A stretch of DNA of 64,000 nucleotides, taken from positions 496,001 to 560,000 of the forward strand of contig NZ_CP061316.1 in the NCBI RefSeq assembly GCF_018688335.1, written 5' to 3'. A program made the translations under genes and the position numbers. The notes below the pieces were generated by a model, which was not told the DNA's origin, did not search any database, and saw only the letters and a list, made by a program, of their open reading frames with translations. This stretch comes from Polynucleobacter sp. AP-Jannik-300A-C4. GTDB taxonomy: Bacteria; Pseudomonadota; Gammaproteobacteria; Burkholderiales; Burkholderiaceae. Below, one piece after another: positions 38,400 to 45,277 of this stretch (position 1 is the stretch's first letter; each line of letters opens with the position of its first letter).

Positions 38400-38588
38400 A
38401 TTCCCCGCCTTGGCCGCTAGGCCGTCATCCTGAACCCTAAGGTTCAAGGTGGAACGGCTACTCTGTTTCGGGTGCATTAAGAACTCCAGGGAGTGAACAG
38501 CTCGAGGCTGCCACTGTGAAGATTCGAAACGCTCACGCCCACAGTGTAAAGATCGTTCCGGATGCTTGCGCATCGGTTCAAGGAACTA
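38400..38588 (-). ncRNA. ssrS: 6S RNA
   Basis: Read on the minus strand, the 3' portion contains CACCTTGAACC...GGGTTCAGG (38451 to 38427), closely matching the CACCUUGAACC/GGGUUCAAGG hairpin of E. coli 6S RNA. It is followed by an AC-GCCT-GCGGC stretch also found there. The 5' portion has GATGCGCAAGC (38574 to 38564), as in E. coli 6S. A closing stem CCTTG (38583-38579) with CAAGG (38412-38408) is possible. The location directly after zapA is the conserved one. 6S RNA sequesters sigma70 RNA polymerase in stationary phase. The ends are approximate, and the 5' end appears to overlap the last codons of zapA. Confidence 0.72.
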
Positions 38589-38940
38589 TTGGCCTTGGCG
38601 AACCAGGCAGGGAAAGGGTTTGCATCAGAGCATCTACTTGATCTTCCAGAGAGTGAATTTCTTTCTGGAGGCGAGCAATTTCATCTGAGTCGGAGTTTGA
38701 TGAAGTGCTCTGCACAGGCGCATTTTGGGATGCAGTTTGTAATTTAATGAGATCACCAGCAATTTTCAGCGCGGCCATCATGCTGGCACGTTCGATGCTG
38801 CGATTGCCGCCATTGATTGCCAACTGAATTTGCTCATCCACTAATGTGCAAGCTGCACGCAGCAAAGGCTCATGTTCAGCGCTCGTGGCTAAGGTGATTT
38901 TTTGACCTGCGAGGGTTACTTCAATGCGTTGTTGGCTCAT
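38578..38940 (-). CDS. zapA: Cell division protein ZapA
   Basis: A 120-residue protein that bundles FtsZ filaments. It starts MSQQRIEVTLAGQKITLAT; the core LLRAACTLVDEQIQLAIN...IERASMMAALKIAGDLI is followed by a C-terminal coiled coil (EIARLQKEIHSLEDQVDALMQ, split here by normal heptads). I use ATG 38940, with AGAGG spaced 6 nt, rather than the longer frame. It overlaps the upstream ZapB-like gene by 20 bp. Confidence 0.9.
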   Translation of the reverse strand: MSQQRIEVTLAGQKITLATSAEHEPLLRAACTLVDEQIQLAINGGNRSIERASMMAALKIAGDLIKLQTASQNAPVQSTSSNSDSDEIARLQKEIHSLEDQVDALMQTLSLPGSPRPIVP

Positions 38941-39205
38941 TGTCATCCTCTGGGTTAGGTGGCGTGACGGGTTCGCCAAGTAAGTTCAATTGACGTCCAT
39001 CACTCTGTTCCGGTAGGCGGCTCAAAATGTGCTGAATTCGCTTCTGCGCATCTTCAATCTTAGCCTCAAGCTGATTGCGGTCTTGATATAAGGCTTTTAC
39101 GGCATCGGAGATTAGCTGAATTTTGTGAGATAGCCTGTGCAATGATTCTGCTATCGAATCAGATTCAGTTGGGTCACTTGGGACATGAGGGGTGTACTCG
39201 GTCAT
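38921..39205 (-). CDS. Small coiled-coil protein, ZapB-like
   Basis: A 94-residue acidic protein with a central heptad region (residues 20-65; ALYQDRNQLEAKIEDAQKRI) and a hydrophilic tail rich in Pro, Glu and Asp. Small coiled-coil genes directly upstream of zapA in beta- and gammaproteobacteria are annotated as TIGR02449/ZapB-like. A role in stabilising the Z ring is therefore likely, but rests on position and coiled-coil form only. Confidence 0.65.
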   Translation of the reverse strand: MTEYTPHVPSDPTESDSIAESLHRLSHKIQLISDAVKALYQDRNQLEAKIEDAQKRIQHILSRLPEQSDGRQLNLLGEPVTPPNPEDDNEPTTH

Positions 39206-39256
39206 ATGGGCATTGTAGCCTTAGCAAAACGCTTTGTGAAACTCCTGGTTTTGGGC

Positions 39257-40018
39257 TTACTTGGGTAAAGCCACCCAATCATCCCCCAGCTTTTCTAGGT
39301 GAATGCGCCCATCAAATAGCTCGATTAGGGCCTGATGGGTTCTAGGGTCTTGGTTTGACCCCTGAAAATGTAGTTTGCCTTTACTCAGCATAACCAAATG
39401 GTCGGCACGGAGAGCAAAATGAATCTCATGTAATACCGTCACTAAGGTCTTGCCTTGAGTCAGTAAGTCGTCTTGCCATTTCAGAAAATCGGATTGATGA
39501 GGTGGGTCCAAATTGGCCAGGGGCTCATCCATGAGAAGGATGTCGGAGTCCACTGCAAGCATACGCGCCAATAAAACTCGCTGACGCTCTCCCCCAGATA
39601 GTTGCTGTAAGGGACGATGGCGTAAATGCCATGCGTCAGTCTGTTGCAAAGCCCTTTCGACCGAAATATGATCGGCATCGGAAGGGAGGTGCAGCCACCC
39701 CTGATGCGGAATACGTCCCAGCATGACTGTGTCATACGCACTTAAGGAATCATCAAATTCTTCTGAATTATTCGAGCCTTGATCGAGCCAAGCAATTTTC
39801 TTTGCAAGATCTTTTGGGGTAAATGCAGACAAAGGAACTTCGTCGATAGTGATGGAGCCATCCCACTTCAGTAACCCAGCCATTGCCTGTAAGAGGGAAG
39901 ATTTTCCTGCGCCATTGGGTCCAATAACGCTAGTCCATTTTCCCTGTGGAATATCAATATTGAGATCGGAGAGAATGGCGCAAGGACCTCTGTATACATT
40001 AAGTTGGCGGGCTTTCAT
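39257..40018 (-). CDS. btuD: ABC transporter ATPase, vitamin B12 type
   Basis: A 253-residue ATPase. Walker A is GPNGAGKSS, the signature LSGGERQR, and Walker B ILLMDEPLANLD. It overlaps the permease gene by 4 bp (ATGA). Assignment to cobalamin rather than iron-siderophore uptake comes from the operon btuB-btuF-btuC-btuD behind a cobalamin riboswitch. A tail of about 50 residues after the H-loop ends WVALPK. Confidence 0.88.
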   Translation of the reverse strand: MKARQLNVYRGPCAILSDLNIDIPQGKWTSVIGPNGAGKSSLLQAMAGLLKWDGSITIDEVPLSAFTPKDLAKKIAWLDQGSNNSEEFDDSLSAYDTVMLGRIPHQGWLHLPSDADHISVERALQQTDAWHLRHRPLQQLSGGERQRVLLARMLAVDSDILLMDEPLANLDPPHQSDFLKWQDDLLTQGKTLVTVLHEIHFALRADHLVMLSKGKLHFQGSNQDPRTHQALIELFDGRIHLEKLGDDWVALPK

Positions 40019-40992
40019 GAGCGCGCTCCAAGAGAGGTTCGTCTTAGCAGAATCAGCAAATAGAGACCGCCTAAGACCGCCGTCACTATGCCAACTGGAA
40101 TTTCAATTGGCGCAAAGAGGGTGCGCGCAATCAGATCGGAACTCAGTAATAAGATTCCGCCACCTAGACAGGAGAATAAAAGCTGTACTCGTTGCCGTCC
40201 GCCAGAAAACTTCCTAACTAGATGAGGTGCTGCTAGCCCAACAAAAGCAATCAAGCCAGTCTGTGCAACAGCGCATCCAGTTGCAAGAGCAAGAATGCCA
40301 ATCAATATCAGACGTAGTTGATCTAATGGCAAGCCTAAAGTGCGAGCGGTATTTTCACCAAGTGATAAAGCATCCAGAGCGGGGCTAATGATAAGAGTGA
40401 TGAGTAAGCAAATCAGCAAAGCTACTGTCATGATCTCAACGCCAAGCCAATTCAATAACGTGGTGTTGCCCAGCATAAAGGATTGAATGCTTTGAAATAG
40501 ATCAGGGCGGATAAATGTAAATAAAGAGTTTGCTGCGCCCAGGATCACGCTGATCACCACCCCAGATAATAAGAGGCGTAGGGAGCTGCGATAACCACCC
40601 GCTAACAGAAGAGAGGCCATCACTCCAAACAGCGCTCCCAGAAAGGCGCCGCCATTGAGACCAATAATTTCTAACCAAGAATTGCCAAGATAGGCAAAGC
40701 AGAGAATGCTGCCAACCCCAAGCAAGGCGCCCGATGCGCTTCCGAGTAGGTAGGGGTCAGCCAAGGGATTGCGAAATAGGCTCTGAGCAATACCGCCAGC
40801 AAGCCCTAATAAAGCTCCCGCAAGATAGGCCCCTAATGATCGTGGTAGCCGAATATCAAACAAGACAGTTTGATCAGTTTCTGACATATTCCAACTGGCA
40901 CCCGTACTTCCGAGCAGAGTACCCATTAGCACTAAAGCTGCACTAAGAATGAGCAGGGCGAATAGCTTGCCTAGAAAATGGTTAGTCTGCAT
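40015..40992 (-). CDS. btuC: ABC transporter permease, vitamin B12 type
   Basis: A 325-residue FecCD-family permease with about ten membrane helices. SLGAYLAGALLGLAGGIAQSLFRNPLADPYLLGSASGA and GLIAFVGLAAPHLVRKF are family signatures (each continuous run is a standard FecCD block). I choose ATG 40992, which overlaps the btuF stop as TAATG; the longer frame to 41025 would run into btuF. It forms the BtuC2D2 channel importing cobalamin delivered by BtuF. Confidence 0.88.
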   Translation of the reverse strand: MQTNHFLGKLFALLILSAALVLMGTLLGSTGASWNMSETDQTVLFDIRLPRSLGAYLAGALLGLAGGIAQSLFRNPLADPYLLGSASGALLGVGSILCFAYLGNSWLEIIGLNGGAFLGALFGVMASLLLAGGYRSSLRLLLSGVVISVILGAANSLFTFIRPDLFQSIQSFMLGNTTLLNWLGVEIMTVALLICLLITLIISPALDALSLGENTARTLGLPLDQLRLILIGILALATGCAVAQTGLIAFVGLAAPHLVRKFSGGRQRVQLLFSCLGGGILLLSSDLIARTLFAPIEIPVGIVTAVLGGLYLLILLRRTSLGARS

Positions 40993-41885
40993 TACCGAGA
41001 TGATGACATCTTCTCTTGGATGCATTGAGAAATAATCAACGCTGCTTCACCCATGCGTGGGCCGGGACGAACCAAAACATCATTTTGCTCGCCAGTAAAT
41101 ACGCAAATTCGATTATTGGAAACCGCTGGAATAGAGTTCCACCCTGGACGTTTCTGAATATCAGCAACAGTTGATTCAGTAAGAAGGATGACGTCTGGCT
41201 TAGCCTGAACCACAAACTCAGGATTAATCTTCGGAAAAGCCCCTAAAGATTCGGGAATGATATTGATCAAACTTAAGCGTGCAAGAATTTCACCGATAAA
41301 AGAAGTGCTACCAGCCGCAAAGGGCGCTGGATTTACTTCAAAGTACACACGAATATTGTCTGCCCTGTCTGAAAGTTGCTTGCGAGCGCGCATGATTTCT
41401 TGTTGTATCTGATTCCAAACACGAGCGCTTTCGGAGGTGCCTAGTACAAGATCTAGCTTTTGAAGGGCGCGCTCTTCATCTCCCATTGACTTGATATCCA
41501 ACGCAAAAGTCTTAATACCCAATCCATTTAACCGGGCAATAAGAGGAGACGCCTTATCAAGCAAGATAACATCCGGCTTGAGTTGCACAATACGCTCAAT
41601 ATTAATATCTCCAATGCCGCCAAGCTTGGGCAAGCCTTGAATCGATTTAGGCCAATTGGAAAAGCGATCAACACCAACCAATGCTGAACACTTTCCTAAT
41701 GCACAAACAGATTCAGTGAGGGAAGGCAGAAGACTGACAACGCGCTGAGGTGGTTTATCAAATACCATTAGAACTCCTCGGTCATCTCTAACTGTAAGAG
41801 GTTTAGCAAACACTGCCAAAGAGAATGCAAGAAAAAATAATGCAACGCCGATTGTCAGGTAATGAGTCCGAGTTGAGGGTTGCAT
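40992..41885 (-). CDS. btuF: Periplasmic cobalamin-binding protein
   Basis: A 297-residue exported protein with a signal sequence or anchor (IGVALFFLAFSLAVFA, cleavage near AKPLTV). The two-lobe fold is that of class III binding proteins, with PQRVVSLLPSLTESVCALG at the N-lobe and KPDVILLDKASP and KPDVILLTESTV as the repeated lobe motifs. It hands cobalamin to BtuCD. It lies between btuB (26-bp gap) and btuC (TAATG). Confidence 0.87.
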   Translation of the reverse strand: MQPSTRTHYLTIGVALFFLAFSLAVFAKPLTVRDDRGVLMVFDKPPQRVVSLLPSLTESVCALGKCSALVGVDRFSNWPKSIQGLPKLGGIGDINIERIVQLKPDVILLDKASPLIARLNGLGIKTFALDIKSMGDEERALQKLDLVLGTSESARVWNQIQQEIMRARKQLSDRADNIRVYFEVNPAPFAAGSTSFIGEILARLSLINIIPESLGAFPKINPEFVVQAKPDVILLTESTVADIQKRPGWNSIPAVSNNRICVFTGEQNDVLVRPGPRMGEAALIISQCIQEKMSSSR

Positions 41886-41911
41886 AAATTTATCCGTGCC
41901 AATTAACTGGA

Positions 41912-44011
41912 TTAGAAGTTGTATTTAGCACTAAGATAAATTGATCTAGGATCATTTGCGTAATAGTAGTAACTATTTCCGCTACTGTTATTTGGGAACT
42001 GAACGTAACCATAACCCCCATAAGTTGAGTACTGTGCATTACCAACATTCTTCACGGTTAAACGAGTTTCCCAATTCCCCATTCTATAGTTCGCATAAAT
42101 GTCACCTACTGCGTATGACGGCATGACGTTAAGACTGCTGTAGTAGGAGGGGGCGGCATCATAACGCTGATTGCTAACGTAATTTACTACACCACCAAGA
42201 GACCAATTATTGTTTAGTACGTAAATAGCTCTAGCATTTAGTAATAAGTTTGGTACCTGTGCAATAGCTTGATTTTGATAGGGCCCGTTAGCATAAAAAG
42301 CATTTTGTACTGTACCGCCGCCACCGATAGAAAGTTGAGAAGTCACGGGAGAGAGGAAATTTAGATTTGCACCAGTTCTATTGATGTTGTAGGGCGAATT
42401 AGAATTATTGTAGGTTGCAGGGTTGTACAAAATTTCATTTTGAGAAACTGAGCTAAAAACTGCTGCAGTCAAATTTGTTTTGAGTAGCTGCCAATTGCCA
42501 CCAAGTTCATAGGTTTGAGCAGTTTGCGGCTTTAGAATACCGCCAAATGATGGGCTTCCTCCAGCGCTAGACCAAGTCCAAAATTCATCTACATTTGGAA
42601 AGCGATAGGATTGATTCCACTTGATGTAAATCCGTTGACCCTCAAGATATTTGAAATTAAATGCGATATCTCCAGCGTTTGCTGAGTAAGTTTGATTGGG
42701 GTTGGGATTGGCTGAGCCACTCCAGATACTTAAGCCATTAGCACTAGCGCTCTGTGTTTGATATCTATAGCCTCCAGCAAAATCTATGACTCTAGTTAGC
42801 GGATTTCTTTGAATTAAATACACGGATTGGTTGTAAAGGCTTGCGTTAGCGGAGCTGGATATTGGGTTGATTACTGCGCCTTGTGCTTGGGCGGCTTGAT
42901 TCATGATGCTGCTATAGCTAGCAGCAGATGATTGACTTGCTTTGTTGAACTCGTAACCAACAATGCTCGTTCCAAATTTACCAAAGTCACCTTTTATTCG
43001 AGGGCTGAAGTTGGCTTGCCACCCCTCATATTTTGTAAAGGATGGACTTATAGTTGGAAAGGCTCCAACACCCGAAGCGGTAGTGGAGTAATAGGGCTGA
43101 GTAAAAAAGGTAGTTTTGGCGCTGTAGAAACTATCAACTTCTAAATTAAAAGTATCGCTTAATGCTTTAGCCAGACCCATTCTGATCCCAGAATTGTCGA
43201 CAGTAGTGCCCGATCCAATGTTATTAAATTTTGCAAGTTGTGGATTGCCTTGCCCTACTTGTCCAAGCGTACCTCCTGGCATTTGCTGATTGGAGTAGCT
43301 ATAAAACAGATCAGCATATACATTATCCTTACCCCCTAACGATTGCGTTACTTTGCCATCAAATGAATAAGCATTAGCAGCAGAGTTTTGACGCCAGCCA
43401 TTTGTATTGGAGGTATTGGCACTTAATTGGACAGTTGTTTGATCTATGGTGTTTCTAAAGATGGCGTTACTTACTAGGGTGTTGAAGCTGCCATAGCTGG
43501 TTGATGCTTGATTAAGAGTTTTGCTTCCACCATTTGTGATGATGTTAATGACACCTCCTAAAGCACCATTACCATATTGAACGCTGGCCCCGCCCCGCAA
43601 TATTTCAATGCGGTTAATTGAGTCGAGTGGAATTGATTCCCAAGATATGCCCGATGAATCAATGGGATTGATGCGTTGCCCATCAACTAGGATAAGAGTT
43701 GTATCTTTAGCTGTGGGACCATATCCACCCATATCCACGGTTGCGCCAAGGTTTAGCTGCCCGCCTGCAGTACTTCTTATATTCAAGCCGCCAATCTGCG
43801 ACAAAATGTCTGGAATGTTAGTCGACGTAGATTCCGCAATTTCTTCGCGGGTAATCACTTGAACATTCGCAGGTACTTCGTTTAAGTTTTCTTCAAAGCG
43901 TGAGCCAGAGACAATAACTGTTGATTGTGAGTCTTGAGCTGCCGCGTTAAATGTTGCTGCTGCGCCGCAAAGTAGGGCGATCAGCGTTTTGCTACTGAAC
44001 TGCTGTTTCAT
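41912..44011 (-). CDS. btuB: TonB-dependent vitamin B12 receptor
   Basis: A 699-residue outer-membrane transporter. A signal peptide ends near FNAAAQDSQ, followed by a TonB-box-like STVIVSGSRFEE. The plug domain has VITREEIAESTSTNIPDIL and RIEILRGGASVQYGNGALGGVINI, and a 22-strand barrel follows, ending in aromatic SIYLSAKYNF. The riboswitch directly upstream defines cobalamin as the substrate. AAGG lies before the ATG. Confidence 0.9.
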   Translation of the reverse strand: MKQQFSSKTLIALLCGAAATFNAAAQDSQSTVIVSGSRFEENLNEVPANVQVITREEIAESTSTNIPDILSQIGGLNIRSTAGGQLNLGATVDMGGYGPTAKDTTLILVDGQRINPIDSSGISWESIPLDSINRIEILRGGASVQYGNGALGGVINIITNGGSKTLNQASTSYGSFNTLVSNAIFRNTIDQTTVQLSANTSNTNGWRQNSAANAYSFDGKVTQSLGGKDNVYADLFYSYSNQQMPGGTLGQVGQGNPQLAKFNNIGSGTTVDNSGIRMGLAKALSDTFNLEVDSFYSAKTTFFTQPYYSTTASGVGAFPTISPSFTKYEGWQANFSPRIKGDFGKFGTSIVGYEFNKASQSSAASYSSIMNQAAQAQGAVINPISSSANASLYNQSVYLIQRNPLTRVIDFAGGYRYQTQSASANGLSIWSGSANPNPNQTYSANAGDIAFNFKYLEGQRIYIKWNQSYRFPNVDEFWTWSSAGGSPSFGGILKPQTAQTYELGGNWQLLKTNLTAAVFSSVSQNEILYNPATYNNSNSPYNINRTGANLNFLSPVTSQLSIGGGGTVQNAFYANGPYQNQAIAQVPNLLLNARAIYVLNNNWSLGGVVNYVSNQRYDAAPSYYSSLNVMPSYAVGDIYANYRMGNWETRLTVKNVGNAQYSTYGGYGYVQFPNNSSGNSYYYYANDPRSIYLSAKYNF

Positions 44012-44171
44012 GATGAACCTTCTGCCTTCGAATCACCTAGCTAACTTCCCCGTAAGCTGGGTCGAACAGAATTTCACTTTGTGAGAGTGTTCAGGCGTCA
44101 ATTGGACATCCCGCCTCTATGGCTTAGGATGCTTCATCGGCGCGCGAAGGATCCCCGTCCGCAAAATTCCA

Positions 44172-44372
44172 CCTGTCTTGGCCGGTATCCGGGCTAGTAA
44201 ATCTCAGAATCTGGCCTTCCCATGCAATTGACGCGCACAGTGGCTTACTCAGACTCCTGACACCTTTTCCCTGAAGTTGGGGGTGTATTTACTTACCGTT
44301 GCGGGGGCAGCACACGTTTAGTGTTTCCCGTTTAACTTTATTGCATTGCAATAAAGCACCACGACCCTGTAA
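44172..44372 (-). promoter_or_regulatory. Cobalamin riboswitch (AdoCbl, long form)
   Basis: Read on the minus strand, the element starts ACAGGGTCGTGGTGC. It then has a P2-type hairpin from 44356 to 44336 with arms CTTTATTG and CAATAAAG, followed by ACGGGAAACAC and the invariant GCCCCCGCAACGGTAA (44308-44293). It ends with the B12 box GCCCGGATACCGGCC (44194-44180). Binding of cobalamin is expected to reduce btuB expression. The expression platform lies in the 160 nt between the box and the btuB start (44011). In plus-strand DNA the P2 region is a 21-bp perfect palindrome. Confidence 0.92.
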
Positions 44373-44376
44373 TTCT

Positions 44377-44404
44377 ATCTTAGGCCGAGTATTTGTCGGC
44401 TCAA
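44377..44404 (-). promoter_or_regulatory. Predicted promoter of the riboswitch-btuBFCD transcript
   Basis: On the minus strand a -35 box TTGAGC (44404-44399) and a -10 box TAAGAT (44382-44377) are 16 bp apart. This puts the start near 44370-44371, matching the 5' end expected for the riboswitch. A TACAAT hexamer (44420-44425) in the other direction may be the -10 of the divergent regulator gene, so the two promoters overlap. Confidence 0.5.
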
Positions 44405-44448
44405 AACCCCAAAAAAGCCTACAATATAGCCTCTAGGACTAAGGATTC

Positions 44449-45066
44449 ATGACAGCATTAGACAAGCACCCCGAAAAAAATCTGATTCGATTGCAGCTGA
44501 GTCAAAACTCAGTCTTAAAAAGCTTGGATCCTGCAGCAATGGCCGATTTAGAGCGCCATTTAGTGATTTCAGACCTCAAAAAATCAGAAATCTTGCTTCA
44601 TCAAGGTGATCACCAGATGGAGCAGTACTTCGTTCTGGATGGAATCTTGAAGCGCATTGTTTCTAGTGCGGACGCAAAAGAAATGATTCTGCGTTTTGCC
44701 ATTGAAAAAGATATTGAGACTAGCTATGCGGCTTGGCGCCTCAAAACGGCAGCCCCTTACAGCATTGCTTCAGTTACGAAAGCACGCGTAGCCCGTATGC
44801 CTCTGAAGAAATGGGCTGAATTTTTGGATGCACACAAGCCTCTGAAGGAGAGCTTTGAGTTCGAAGTCATGCGCCTGATGAGTGAGATCATGGCCCATAC
44901 GATTACCCTCCATATGCTCGATGCCCCGGGCCGTGTAGAGCGGTTTTTACGTAAATACGAAGACCTATTTGAGCTTCTCCCTAAAAAAGAGCTGGCTGCT
45001 TACCTTAACCTCTCTCCAGAGACTTTAAGTCGCCTCAAAACAAAGCATAAAGAGCTCTTTGTTTAG
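44449..45066 (+). CDS. Crp/Fnr-family transcriptional regulator, cysteine-free
   Basis: A 205-residue protein. The N-terminal cyclic-nucleotide-binding-type barrel (residues 25-120) includes SEILLHQGDHQMEQYFVLDG. A dimerisation helix follows (about 130-160). The C-terminal helix-turn-helix is ELAAYLNLSPETLSRL, whose E191-T-L-S194-R195 matches the ExxSR recognition residues of FNR, which read TTGA half-sites. There is no cysteine at all, so no FNR-type iron-sulfur cluster. The typical cAMP-binding RxS block is not evident either. It is divergent from the btu operon and 211 bp upstream of oxc. An FNR-type palindrome follows 36 bp after its stop, making oxc a probable target. Confidence 0.85.
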   Translation: MTALDKHPEKNLIRLQLSQNSVLKSLDPAAMADLERHLVISDLKKSEILLHQGDHQMEQYFVLDGILKRIVSSADAKEMILRFAIEKDIETSYAAWRLKTAAPYSIASVTKARVARMPLKKWAEFLDAHKPLKESFEFEVMRLMSEIMAHTITLHMLDAPGRVERFLRKYEDLFELLPKKELAAYLNLSPETLSRLKTKHKELFV

Positions 45067-45102
45067 TCAGAAATCCTAATTGTTTCTAGATTTCAGGGGA
45101 AA

Positions 45103-45144
45103 TTGACCGAAGTCAATGATGATCCCTATCCCCAAGCCTAATAT
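45103..45144 (+). promoter_or_regulatory. FNR-type operator and class II promoter of oxc
   Basis: TTGACCGAAGTCAA (45103-45116) is a perfect 5-4-5 palindrome close to the FNR consensus TTGATnnnnATCAA. A -10 box TAATAT lies at 45139-45144, implying a start at about 45151. The palindrome centre (45109.5) then falls exactly at -41.5, the classic class II position for Crp/Fnr activators. No good -35 box is needed or seen. The regulator gene just upstream has a recognition helix of the TTGA-reading type. Confidence 0.6.
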
Positions 45145-45224
45145 TCATCTCAGCCTCAACGGGAATGCTTTTGATTACCCGTGGCACTACTAATAACTAA
45201 ATTGGAGACAGTTGGCGAAAGCTA

Positions 45225-45263
45225 AATTGCACTGAACAAGCGATATGTTCGGGCAGTGTAATT
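45225..45263 (+). other. Hairpin in the oxc leader
   Basis: AATTGCACTG (45225-45234) pairs with CAGTGTAATT (45254-45263) with one G-U. The stem is extended by AAC/GTT (45235-45237 and 45247-45249) across a 4-nt CGGG bulge. It ends 14 nt before the oxc ATG. No Shine-Dalgarno is visible between hairpin and start, so it may affect translation or mRNA stability, or be a DNA operator. Confidence 0.4.
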
Positions 45264-45277
45264 AACTATAAATTTCT

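Noticed and set aside
38388..38573. Small minus-strand frame of 61 residues downstream of zapA
   Set aside because: It coincides with the 6S RNA and has no protein-like features.
44012..44171. A possible small gene between the cobalamin riboswitch and btuB
   Set aside because: No frame with a plausible start and ribosome-binding site was seen. The stretch is best explained as riboswitch expression platform and btuB leader.
45103..45131. TTGACC at 45103 as an ordinary -35 box with a -10 at 45126
   Set aside because: The hexamer 17 bp downstream is CTATCC, a poor -10. Reading the region as a palindromic activator site with TAATAT as -10 fits better.
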